Below, one piece after another: positions 24,438 through 32,596 of a DNA stretch of 64,000 bases. A program made the position numbers and the translations under genes. The stretch is from NCBI RefSeq assembly GCF_015351475.1, contig NZ_JADKPR010000023.1, positions 1 through 64,000 of the forward strand, read 5' to 3'. The DNA is from Flavobacterium sp. HJJ (lineage in GTDB: Bacteria; Bacteroidota; Bacteroidia; Flavobacteriales; Flavobacteriaceae). Within the stretch, counting starts at the first letter, position 1. Each line of letters begins with the position of its first letter. The notes below the pieces were generated by a model. The model did no database searches. It was not told where the DNA came from and worked only from the letters and a program-made list of their open reading frames with translations.

Positions 24438-25238
24438 CTAATTAGCCTGCTGTTTCTGAATATATTTACCCAAATCCACCATAGTTGTAACCCAAATATC
24501 CTTTTCTCTTTTTTTAAGATAAAGAAGCAGTTTTTGATGTTCTTCCAAGTTTATATTTAGTGCATGTTCACCGCCGACACCATGAAATAAGAAAACAATA
24601 AAGGATCCTGCCTTTTCGGCTTCTTCAATCTGTGTGATCATCTGTGCTGCGGTAGTTCCGTTTTCTACAAATGAATTCACATTGGACAAATCAACAGTTT
24701 TGGCAGGAAGATATCCCTGCTGTACACCCCTTGCGGCTGTAAAATCAGTTTTCAGATAATCATAATAAAGTGTGTCATTAATTTTTAAATCACCGCACGG
24801 ATAGGCAAAAGTGCGTTCCGATCTGCCGTCAATAGCTTTCAGAAATTGGTTTGCCGTTTTTATTTCTTTTACAGCTCTGGCAACTGTATAGCGGGAAAGA
24901 TCATTGTCTTTGGTAACAAAGTCACGTCCGAGTAAACTGCCGTCGCAGGGATGGTATAAGGTGTGATTCCCCAATTCATGTCCTTTTTTGGAAGCAGTCC
25001 GCCATTCCTCCATTCTGCCGGTCACGACAGGGGACGAAGCGATAAGATAGAAAGTGCCTTTGAAACTAAATGAATTAAGCGCCGGAATTACCTTGTCGAG
25101 ATGAATATTCAGGGCATCGTCATAAGTAAGCACGACGGCACATTTTTTACCGTTCCAGTCTGCGGTTTCTTTTTGAGCAAATGATAAATTATTGACCAGC
25201 AGTAATAAGGGAAGAATAAGGAGGTTTTTAAATTTCAT
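24438..25238 (-). CDS. Polysaccharide deacetylase-like (NodB domain) secreted protein
   Basis: I choose the ATG at 25238 (266 residues) because it begins a proper signal peptide, MKFKNLLILPLLLLVNNLSF; the upstream ATG at 25298 would bury it. The NodB/CE4 metal-site residues can be seen: the Asp pair in VVLTYDDALNIH, His-x3-His in LGNHTLYHP, and a late His in FLFHGVGGEH. The canonical motif order of CE4 enzymes is kept. Substrate could be an acetylated hemicellulose or cell-envelope glycan. It stands apart from the PULs, on the minus strand. Confidence 0.8.
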   Translation of the reverse strand: MKFKNLLILPLLLLVNNLSFAQKETADWNGKKCAVVLTYDDALNIHLDKVIPALNSFSFKGTFYLIASSPVVTGRMEEWRTASKKGHELGNHTLYHPCDGSLLGRDFVTKDNDLSRYTVARAVKEIKTANQFLKAIDGRSERTFAYPCGDLKINDTLYYDYLKTDFTAARGVQQGYLPAKTVDLSNVNSFVENGTTAAQMITQIEEAEKAGSFIVFLFHGVGGEHALNINLEEHQKLLLYLKKREKDIWVTTMVDLGKYIQKQQAN

Positions 25239-25420
25239 GAGTAAGTAAATTGTGGTTGGTTTAAAGTTAATAGTGTATTGCTCTGTAAACTTACCCACAA
25301 TTTTTTATAAAACAAAAAGAAGATTTTCCTTTTGTGCTGACAGTAAGTTTGTTGAACTGAAAAGAACGCAAAGAATTACGCTGAGTTCGGAAAGCTTTGC
25401 GAATCCTGCAGTTAAATTAT

Positions 25421-25861
25421 TTACACTTTCTTTATTACATAAGTCACCATTCCCCAAATGATAAGCTGGTTTTCTTCGGTTACTTTTATGGGTTCGTAAC
25501 TGGAATTTTCAGGCATGAGGTACAAACAGTCCTTTTCGGTCTTAATGCGTTTTACTGTAAATTCACCATCGATGCAGCAAATCGCTATTTTATTGTTTTG
25601 AGGTTCCAGACTTCGATCGACAACCAAGACATCTTTGTCATCTATTCCCGCATCAATCATTGAATTACCGCTGACTTTGATGTAAAACGTTGCCAATGGA
25701 TTTTCGCTCAACTCTTTATTTAGATCGATACTGGTTTCCATAAAATCGGCGGCAGGTGACGGGAAACCTGCAGAAACCCCTTCGCTGACATACGGGATTT
25801 GGATTTTGCTTTCAAAATCTGGATGAAAGAAAGTCAGTTTTTGTGGTTTTTTTATAGACAT
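25421..25861 (-). CDS. umuD: UmuD-like self-cleaving subunit of error-prone polymerase V
   Basis: 146 residues of the LexA/UmuD S24 peptidase fold. The probable cleavage site is Ala31-Gly32 (VSAGFPSPA), the catalytic Ser67 is in KVSGNSMID and Lys104 in GEFTVKRI. After RecA-stimulated self-cleavage such proteins activate UmuC for translesion synthesis. Its ATG lies inside the last codons of umuC (10-base overlap), so translation is coupled. The gene follows umuC, the reverse of the E. coli order. Confidence 0.93.
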   Translation of the reverse strand: MSIKKPQKLTFFHPDFESKIQIPYVSEGVSAGFPSPAADFMETSIDLNKELSENPLATFYIKVSGNSMIDAGIDDKDVLVVDRSLEPQNNKIAICCIDGEFTVKRIKTEKDCLYLMPENSSYEPIKVTEENQLIIWGMVTYVIKKV

Positions 25862-27126
25862 TGTATCTCGAGTATATCTTTGAAACTTGTGGTGTATTTG
25901 GGTGAAAGATGATTCTGGTTCATATTCCAGGTTAGTCTTAGGTTTTGGGTGGCCAATTTTACTTTGGCTTCGCCAATTTTGTGGTTCAGCCGATCCATTA
26001 CTTTCATCAAAGCCAAATGTTTTGGGTTTTCTTCTTCAAATAACTGATACTGCTTTTGATTCTCATCGATTAATTCTGTGAGGATAACTCCTGCTTTTTT
26101 AAATTTGATCCCTTCATTTCCCTTGTGCAGTTTTTTTAGCATATCTACGGCTGCATTGCAAATGGTTAAGGTTGAATTGGTCGCAAACGGCAATGTCACC
26201 GCCATATTAAAATAATACTTGGATGTTTTGACAGAGTGCTTGTCGACGACTAGCATCACGATGATAGTGTGACAGCAGGAATGCTGTCTGCGTAGTTTTT
26301 CGGCAGAGACGGCGACAAAAGTGGTCAGCCGCTCGCGGAGTAAATCAAAGTCGGCTATCTGTTTCGGGAAGCTTCGGGTTGTTGCGATACTCTTTTTTTG
26401 CTCTTTGAGTGGCTCTAAATCTAATACTGATTTTCCTTCCAGTTCATATTTTAGACGAAGACCTACAACACCCATTTCTTTCTTGATCCAGGCCTCGTGC
26501 TGTGGCTGGATAAAGTCGAGAGCAGTATTTATTTTACGGAGTTTGACTTTCTTGATGGTGCGGTAGCCAATGCCCCAGACATCTTCAATTTTGGTCCACT
26601 TCAAGGCTTTGATGCGTTTTTCTTCGCTGTCGATTACATAAACGCCTTTGGTTCTGTCCTGAAATTTTTTGGCAATCTTATTGGCGATTTTAGATAAAGC
26701 TTTGGTTTCGGCAAAGCCAATACAGGTAGGAATTCCAACCCATTTTTGAACACGGTTTCTCATTTGGAGACCATAATCGTGAAAGTCTGGAATATTTAAA
26801 CCGTCAAAATTGAGGAAGGCTTCGTCTATGCTGTAGATTTCTAAATTTGGAGTGAATTGTTCCAAAATTGCCATTACCCGATTGCTTAAATCACCATAAA
26901 GCGGATAATTGGATGAAAATAACTGAATATTTTTCTCTTTAACCAATTCTTTAATTTTAAATGCTGGTGCGCCCATTGGAATCCCGGCCTCTTTGGCTTC
27001 TTCGCTTCTGGAAATGACGCAGCCGTCATTGTTGGATAATATCGCAACAGGTTTTCCGTTGAATTTCGGCTGAAAAACACGTTCGCAGGAAGCATAAAAA
27101 TTATTGCAGTCGACTAAAGCATACAT
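25852..27126 (-). CDS. umuC: UmuC-like Y-family DNA polymerase
   Basis: 424 residues, the normal UmuC length. Y-family motifs are clear: MYALVDCNNFYASCERVF with the metal-binding Asp, LSNNDGCVISRS, and IYSIDEAFLNFDG with the catalytic SIDE acids. The helix-hairpin-helix WGIGYRTIKKV and the little-finger domain with RSFPKQI follow. It performs mutagenic bypass of DNA lesions together with UmuD. The gene is first in the pair. A TAATTTTG -7 box lies about ten bases before its ATG, so the leader may be very short. Confidence 0.95.
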   Translation of the reverse strand: MYALVDCNNFYASCERVFQPKFNGKPVAILSNNDGCVISRSEEAKEAGIPMGAPAFKIKELVKEKNIQLFSSNYPLYGDLSNRVMAILEQFTPNLEIYSIDEAFLNFDGLNIPDFHDYGLQMRNRVQKWVGIPTCIGFAETKALSKIANKIAKKFQDRTKGVYVIDSEEKRIKALKWTKIEDVWGIGYRTIKKVKLRKINTALDFIQPQHEAWIKKEMGVVGLRLKYELEGKSVLDLEPLKEQKKSIATTRSFPKQIADFDLLRERLTTFVAVSAEKLRRQHSCCHTIIVMLVVDKHSVKTSKYYFNMAVTLPFATNSTLTICNAAVDMLKKLHKGNEGIKFKKAGVILTELIDENQKQYQLFEEENPKHLALMKVMDRLNHKIGEAKVKLATQNLRLTWNMNQNHLSPKYTTSFKDILEIQCL

Positions 27127-27212
27127 ACCGCAAAATTACGGAATAGTGCGATATGCTTTTGGATTGGGAAAGTAAATTTTTGGAACTGTTAACAAGTCTT
27201 TCGGCTAGAATT

Positions 27213-27917
27213 TTAAAACTCAAAATTAAAGCCTTTCTGTGTAAGTTTCTCGTAAATTTCGGAGTCAAATTTGTAAAGTTTTGCTGCTCTGTGGGAAACG
27301 TCTTTTTGTTTCTCATCTAAGGCAACTAACAATTTCATATGCAGAATCTTTCTGCGGAAATTCGATTTGTCCAATTCGATGCCTAATATTTCTTCGTAAA
27401 GATGCATTAACTGCAGCAGCGTAAATTTTTCGGGCAGGAGATTAAAACCGATGGGAGCCTGACGAACCCTGTTTTGCAGATGCATCAGACTAAAATCCAG
27501 AATTTCATTGTGATCGAAAATTAAATCAGGAATGTCTTTGATTTTATGCCATTTGGCCTCTCTTACCGTCAAACTGGCTGTTATGTTGTAATCTTCACGA
27601 TTTATCAAAGTGTAGTAACCGATAGTGACAACTCTTCGTTCAATTACACGTTTTGGGTTGGTAAAAGCTTTCAATTGCTCTAGATAGATGTTATCCATGC
27701 TGGTAAGTTCATGCAATATCCGCTGTGCGGCATCATCGGCACTTTCTTCTGTTTTCATCCATCCGCCAAGAAGCCCCCATTTACCTACACTTTCTCCTTC
27801 GGCATGCTGTACCAGCAGCACCTCAAGACTTTCTTTGTTAAAGCTAAATATAACACAGTCAATTGTGATTCCTTCAATTGCTGTATTGTTTATTTCTGTC
27901 TGTGCTTTAGTTGTCAA
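27213..27917 (-). CDS. Nudix-fold transcriptional regulator (NrtR/AraR-like), copy 1
   Basis: 234 residues. Residues 15-150 form a Nudix domain, but the Nudix box is degenerate. After GGWMKTEESADDAAQR the catalytic REUxEE acids are replaced (RILHELTS), so hydrolysis is unlikely. The C-terminal half (about 149-234: QAPIGFNLLPEKFTLLQLMH through RAAKLYKFD) is the winged helix of NrtR-like regulators. The Bacteroides arabinose regulator AraR has the same build. It is almost identical over the last 86 residues to copy 2, 55 bases upstream. Probably senses a sugar or sugar nucleotide derived from the adjacent PUL. Confidence 0.88.
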   Translation of the reverse strand: MTTKAQTEINNTAIEGITIDCVIFSFNKESLEVLLVQHAEGESVGKWGLLGGWMKTEESADDAAQRILHELTSMDNIYLEQLKAFTNPKRVIERRVVTIGYYTLINREDYNITASLTVREAKWHKIKDIPDLIFDHNEILDFSLMHLQNRVRQAPIGFNLLPEKFTLLQLMHLYEEILGIELDKSNFRRKILHMKLLVALDEKQKDVSHRAAKLYKFDSEIYEKLTQKGFNFEF

Positions 27918-27972
27918 TTTTGGCTGTTTTTTTAGAATGTAAAAATGTTATTTTTTGGTTTTAAAAGCAAGT

Positions 27973-28692
27973 TTAAAATTCAAAATTAAATCCTTTTTGA
28001 GTTAGTTTTTCATAAATTTCGGAATCAAATTTATACAGCTGTGCGGCTCGGTGTGATACGTCTTTTTGTTTTTCGTCTAATGCGACCAGTAATTTCATGT
28101 GTAAAATCTTTCTGCGGAAATTAGATTTATCCATCTCTATGCCCAGTATTTCTTCATACAGATGCATAAGCTGCAGTAAAGTAAATTTTTCTGGGAGCAG
28201 ATTAAAACCTATTGGTGCCTGGCGTACCCTGTTGCGAAGATTTTTTATGCTGTAATCTAGGATTTCATTATGATCATATATTAGTTTGGGTATTTCGTTG
28301 ATTTTATACCATTTGGCATCCGAAGCGGTAAAACCTGCCTTAATATCATAATCTTCTCTTTTTACCAAAGCATAATATCCTATTGTAATAACCCTTCTGA
28401 CTGGGAAACGGTCGGGTTCTCCAAAAGCTTTTAGCTGTTCAAGATAAATGTTGTCCATTCCGGTCAGATCGGCTAATAGTCTGTGGGCGGCATCATCGGT
28501 ACTCTCTTTTTTGTTTATCCATCCGCCGGGCAGTCCCCATTTTCCTTTACTTATACCTTCTCCGTGCTGTACTACGAGTACTTCTAAAATTCCGTTGTCA
28601 AAACCAAATATAACACAGTCAATAGAAATGGCATTCATAGACGAATGCTCTGTCATTTGTATTGAAACCTGATTCTTATTTTCCTCTCCCAT
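27973..28692 (-). CDS. Nudix-fold transcriptional regulator (NrtR/AraR-like), copy 2
   Basis: 239 residues, same architecture as copy 1. The Nudix box reads GGWINKKESTDDAAHRLLADL, again without the catalytic Glu residues. The sensor domain is roughly 60 percent identical to copy 1, whereas the C-terminal 86 residues differ at just two positions (Leu/Met and Lys/Gln). Codons in that half differ at many third positions. This gene is divergent from the SusC operon; the 755-base gap between them carries a large palindrome at the SusC promoter, its likely target. Confidence 0.9.
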   Translation of the reverse strand: MGEENKNQVSIQMTEHSSMNAISIDCVIFGFDNGILEVLVVQHGEGISKGKWGLPGGWINKKESTDDAAHRLLADLTGMDNIYLEQLKAFGEPDRFPVRRVITIGYYALVKREDYDIKAGFTASDAKWYKINEIPKLIYDHNEILDYSIKNLRNRVRQAPIGFNLLPEKFTLLQLMHLYEEILGIEMDKSNFRRKILHMKLLVALDEKQKDVSHRAAQLYKFDSEIYEKLTQKGFNFEF

Positions 28693-28897
28693 TGCATTGT
28701 GAATTTGGTGCTAAATTAAATTTTTCTTAAAGCTGTATTGCCTGCTGTAAAATATTTTGTGAAATAGTTATGAGCCTTTGTTAAATTGTTTTTTTGCTTT
28801 TTGAGCTTATTAATTGTTAAATAATTAATAATCAGCTATAAATTGTGTTCAAAGTTAATGTAAATGATGTTAAAAAAAGCTCTCGAAGTATATTAAA

Positions 28898-28933
28898 TCA
28901 ATAATTATTGAATGTCTTTTTTGTTAATAACAA
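28898..28933. promoter_or_regulatory. Two small palindromes upstream of the SusC promoter
   Basis: TCAATAATTATTGA (28898-28911) is a perfect 14-bp palindrome, and TTGTTAATAACAA (28921-28933) has 5-bp inverted arms. They lie 17-80 bases upstream of the -33 element of the PUL promoter and could bind an activator or the Nudix regulators. Confidence 0.35.
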
Positions 28934-28949
28934 ATTTTTAATCGCAAAA

Positions 28950-28982
28950 TTTTGTTAATATAAAAAATACGCCGTACACTTG
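28950..28982 (+). promoter_or_regulatory. Promoter of the xyloglucan PUL (SusC operon)
   Basis: TTTTG (28950-28954), a 20-base spacer and TACACTTG (28975-28982) fit the Bacteroidota TTG-N19/20-TAnnTTTG consensus with one mismatch. Transcription should start just downstream, inside or at the edge of the 34-bp palindrome, leaving a leader of about 460 bases before SusC. Confidence 0.6.
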
Positions 28983-28984
28983 TA

Positions 28985-29018
28985 GTCAAATTAACCATAA
29001 CGTTATGGTTTATTTGAC
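28985..29018. promoter_or_regulatory. 34-bp near-perfect palindrome, candidate operator of the PUL
   Basis: The core AACCATAACGTTATGGTT (28993-29010) is a perfect 18-bp palindrome. After one T/T mismatch on each side, GTCAAAT and ATTTGAC extend the symmetry to 34 bp. It begins three bases after the -7 box, the classic place for a repressor. The adjacent tandem Nudix regulators are the nearest DNA-binding proteins. Confidence 0.6.
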
Positions 29019-29026
29019 CAAAAGTA

Positions 29027-29260
29027 ATGAAAACAATATTAAGTCGGGCATATAATTTAGAGGAAAATGTGTTTTTTAAGTATCAGTTATAGGAATCAGC
29101 CATAAATAATCTGGATTTGTTACCTGCAGAAAGAAATTATTATTCTCGAGAAAGCAGTTTTCAATTTGGAATCTTAAATTTTTTTCCTGGCGATATTTTA
29201 AAGAACTACTGTCTGCAAAAAAGCTATGCCAAAAGTATTAAAGACTATTTGACGAAATGA
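29027..29260 (+). pseudogene. Possible gene remnant or leader ORF in the SusC leader, interrupted by TAG
   Basis: From ATG 29027 the frame reads MKTILSRAYNLEENVFFKYQ-L, a TAG at 29090-29092, then 55 further open codons (including PAERNYYSRESSF and KNYCLQKSYAKSIKDYLTK) to TGA at 29258. The composition is protein-like on both sides of the stop. I recognise no family. It could be a decayed gene, or chance in an unusually long leader. Beyond it, to 29447, I see nothing further. Confidence 0.3.
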
Positions 29261-29447
29261 TGGAATTGGATTTTGAAAGAGTGCATGTCTTTGTAAAATT
29301 CTGAAACTGTTGTCCGTGCAGATGGAGACCCTAACAAATAAATTAAAAACAAGAATTATTTGAACCAACTTATTATGAATGCACATTAATTAGATTTTTT
29401 GAACACACACAAACACTAACAACAATTTAACCAAATTATTAATTATT

Positions 29448-32400
29448 ATGAAAAGCAATTATTGTATTAAACCAACAATGTTCCAGTTTTGCATGGCGCT
29501 GTTGCTTGCTGTATTTACGATGCAGTCTGGTTTTGCACAAGAGCAATCCAGACCTGTAAGCGGAACTGTAAAATCAACAGGGGACAACATGCCAATTCCT
29601 GGTGCAACTATTACAATTGACGGTACAAAGACATCAATATCAACAGATTTTGATGGAAAATTTAAGTTAGATGCAAAAACTGGTGATGTATTGACGATCA
29701 GTTTTATGGGGTATAAAACCCAGCATATAACTGTAGGAACGCAAAATATGATTAATGCTGTTTTGCAGACTGATGTAGCAGATCTTAAAGAAGTTGTCGT
29801 TATCGGTTATGGTTCACAAAAGAAAAAATTGGTAACTAACGCTGTTACTCAGGTTAGTGGCGAATCTCTTGCAAAAACTAATACTACTAGTGCACTGCAG
29901 GCACTGCAAGGACAGGCAGCCGGACTTCAGATTACATCTACTTCAGGACAGCCTGGAGAGGGTTTGAATGTAGTTATTAGAGGTGTTGGTTCTACAGGAG
30001 GAAGCAGTCCTCTGTATGTTGTAGATGGAATACTTACAGGTGATATATCCTATTTAAGTAATTCAGATATTGAATCTATTTCTGTTTTAAAAGATGCTGC
30101 TTCTGCAGCTATTTATGGTTCTCAAGCTTCTAATGGAGTTGTTTTGGTAACTACAAAGAAAGGAAAACGCGGTTCTGCTGGTAAAATTACTTTTGATCAA
30201 TATTATGGTGTTCAGTCTGTAGCTAGAAAAGTAGATTTATTGGATGCAACAGAGTATGCTGCTATTTTAAATGAAGCTGCTGTAAATTCAGGTAGGCCTC
30301 CTTATTTTACTAATGCTCAAATTGCTGCATTAGGAAGCGGAACAAACTGGATGGATAAAATGCTGGTTGATAATGCTGCTACTCAAAATTATGCATTTGG
30401 TGCTTCAGGAGGTTCAGACAGTTCAGTTTATTCTACTTCATTGTCTTATTTGGGACAAGAAGGAGTTGTTGGAGGAGCTGATTTATCAAACTACAAGCGT
30501 TATAATTTTAGATTCAACTCAGAGCATAAATTATATAAAGACGTTGTTACTTTAGGCGAAAATTTAAGTTTTGCTTATATTGATAAAAATGGTATTGGTG
30601 TTGGTAATCAGTATAATAACTCTTTGAGAAGTGCTTTTCAAACTACTCCGTTATTACCAATGTATGATGCAGACGGAAATTATTTTGATACTTCAAAGAC
30701 AAATAGTAGTGAGCTTTGGTTAAATGGAGTTGCAAATCCTTATGCAATGATGACTTACAATAATCAAAACGAAAGCAATAATCAAAAATTATTAGGGAAT
30801 GTTTATCTGCAAATTGAGCCAATAAAAAATTTAACATTTAAAACAACTCTAGGTCTTGATTATTATGCAGGTGAAAGTCATTCGTATTCTCCAGAATATC
30901 AATTGTCAATTTATGCATTTAGCAAATTTGATAAAGTTTCTCAAAGCATGAATAAGGGAAAAACCCTTACTTGGGACAATTTAGCAACGTATAAGTTTAA
31001 TGTTGCAGAAAATCATCATTTTGAAACAATGTTAGGGACATCGTATATAAATTACGATGGAACTTCAATGGGGACTACAAATGCCGATGGGGTTTTTAGC
31101 GATTTAGATCATGCCTGGTTAGATAATACGACTAACAAAGATGGGTCTAAAATATCATTTAATGGTCAAAAAAGTGAGACGAAAAGAATGTCTTATTATG
31201 GAAGATTAAATTATGATTTTAATGAAACCTATTTGATTAATGCAACATTTAGAATGGATGGATCTTCTATTTTTTCTACAGAAAATCAATGGGGTTATTT
31301 TCCATCGGTATCTGCAGGATGGGTTATGTCTAATGAAGAATTCTTGAAAGATTCGAAAGCGATAAACTTTCTTAAATTGAGAGCAAGCTGGGGACAGGTT
31401 GGGAATCAAAATGCAAGATCATTCCAATATCTGTCACCAATAAAAACAGATCATACCAACTATACTTTTGGTAATACTGAGGGGGTTCTTACACCGGGAG
31501 CTTATCCTAATAGATTGGCAAACCCTTACTTGAAATGGGAAACTTCAGAACAGATAGATTTAGGCTTTGATGCTAAATTTTTAAACAATGCCTTAAGTGT
31601 TACATTTGATGCATACCAAAAAACTAATAAAGATTGGATAATTTTAGCACCTTCAAAAGCGATAGACGGGGCAGACCCATCGTATAAAAATGGCGGTGAT
31701 GTAGTTAATAAAGGTTTAGAGTTGTCATTACAATATCAGAATAAAATTGGAGAATTTAATTATAGTGTTAGTGCCAATGGCGCATATAATGAAAATAAAG
31801 TGGGTCAAATACCAGCTGAAGGCGGGATTATCCACGGATTAAGTAATGAGCTTTATGATAATGCAGGTGAATTCTACAGAGCAGAAAACGGACATCCATT
31901 AGGTTATTTCTGGGGATATAAAACAGGAGGTGTTTTTCAAACTCAAGAACAAATTAATAACTACAAATCAGCAAATGGGGTAGTTCTGCAGCCTAACGCA
32001 GCTCCAGGTGATCTTATTAAGGTAAATACCAACGGAGATGATAAAATTAGTGCTGATGATAAAACAGAAATAGGAAAACCTAATCCAGATTTTACTTTTG
32101 GTTTCACTTTGTCTGCTAGTTATAAAGCTTTTGATTTTACTGCGATGGCAAATGGTGTAGCAGGAAACCAAATTGTACAATCGTATAGAAATCAATCGGG
32201 TGCTTATGGTAATTACACATCAGAAATATTGAGCCGTTGGCATGGTGAAGGTTCTTCTAATACAATGCCAAGAGTTACGGAAGATAATAGAAATTTCACA
32301 GATTTTTCAGATTTGTATGTTCATGATGGTGATTTCTTGAGAATTAGTACAGTTACAATAGGATATGATTTTGCAAAAATGAATAAGTCAAAACGATTTT

Positions 32401-32585
32401 TTGCAAGCCAGTTCAGACTTTACTTTTCAGCATTAAATCTTTACACTTTTACAAAGTATAACGGTATGGATCCTGAAATTGGATTTGGTTCTTCAAATGA
32501 TGATCAAAAATTTTCTTCGGGGGTTGATGTAGGATACTACCCAAGACCAAGAACATTCATGATGGGATTAAATATTAAACTTTAA
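29448..32585 (+). CDS. SusC-like TonB-dependent outer-membrane transporter
   Basis: 1045 residues. The signal peptide ends near FAQEQ (about residue 30). A carboxypeptidase-regulatory-like domain follows (VSGTVKSTGDNMPIPGATITI, about 37-115). Next are the TonB-box region with LKEVVVIGYGSQKKK, the plug with GLNVVIRGVGS and SPLYVVDGILTGD, and a 22-strand barrel ending in MMGLNIKL. It forms the pedal-bin complex with SusD and imports oligosaccharides using TonB energy. It opens the PUL operon, 11 bases ahead of SusD. Enzymes downstream imply xyloglucan oligosaccharides as cargo. Confidence 0.96.
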   Translation: MKSNYCIKPTMFQFCMALLLAVFTMQSGFAQEQSRPVSGTVKSTGDNMPIPGATITIDGTKTSISTDFDGKFKLDAKTGDVLTISFMGYKTQHITVGTQNMINAVLQTDVADLKEVVVIGYGSQKKKLVTNAVTQVSGESLAKTNTTSALQALQGQAAGLQITSTSGQPGEGLNVVIRGVGSTGGSSPLYVVDGILTGDISYLSNSDIESISVLKDAASAAIYGSQASNGVVLVTTKKGKRGSAGKITFDQYYGVQSVARKVDLLDATEYAAILNEAAVNSGRPPYFTNAQIAALGSGTNWMDKMLVDNAATQNYAFGASGGSDSSVYSTSLSYLGQEGVVGGADLSNYKRYNFRFNSEHKLYKDVVTLGENLSFAYIDKNGIGVGNQYNNSLRSAFQTTPLLPMYDADGNYFDTSKTNSSELWLNGVANPYAMMTYNNQNESNNQKLLGNVYLQIEPIKNLTFKTTLGLDYYAGESHSYSPEYQLSIYAFSKFDKVSQSMNKGKTLTWDNLATYKFNVAENHHFETMLGTSYINYDGTSMGTTNADGVFSDLDHAWLDNTTNKDGSKISFNGQKSETKRMSYYGRLNYDFNETYLINATFRMDGSSIFSTENQWGYFPSVSAGWVMSNEEFLKDSKAINFLKLRASWGQVGNQNARSFQYLSPIKTDHTNYTFGNTEGVLTPGAYPNRLANPYLKWETSEQIDLGFDAKFLNNALSVTFDAYQKTNKDWIILAPSKAIDGADPSYKNGGDVVNKGLELSLQYQNKIGEFNYSVSANGAYNENKVGQIPAEGGIIHGLSNELYDNAGEFYRAENGHPLGYFWGYKTGGVFQTQEQINNYKSANGVVLQPNAAPGDLIKVNTNGDDKISADDKTEIGKPNPDFTFGFTLSASYKAFDFTAMANGVAGNQIVQSYRNQSGAYGNYTSEILSRWHGEGSSNTMPRVTEDNRNFTDFSDLYVHDGDFLRISTVTIGYDFAKMNKSKRFFASQFRLYFSALNLYTFTKYNGMDPEIGFGSSNDDQKFSSGVDVGYYPRPRTFMMGLNIKL

Positions 32586-32596
32586 TAAATAAAATA

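Noticed and set aside
27213..28692. Two Nudix hydrolases (nucleotide-cleaning enzymes)
   Set aside because: The catalytic REUxEE residues are missing in both, and both have a C-terminal winged helix of the NrtR/AraR type, so regulators fit better.
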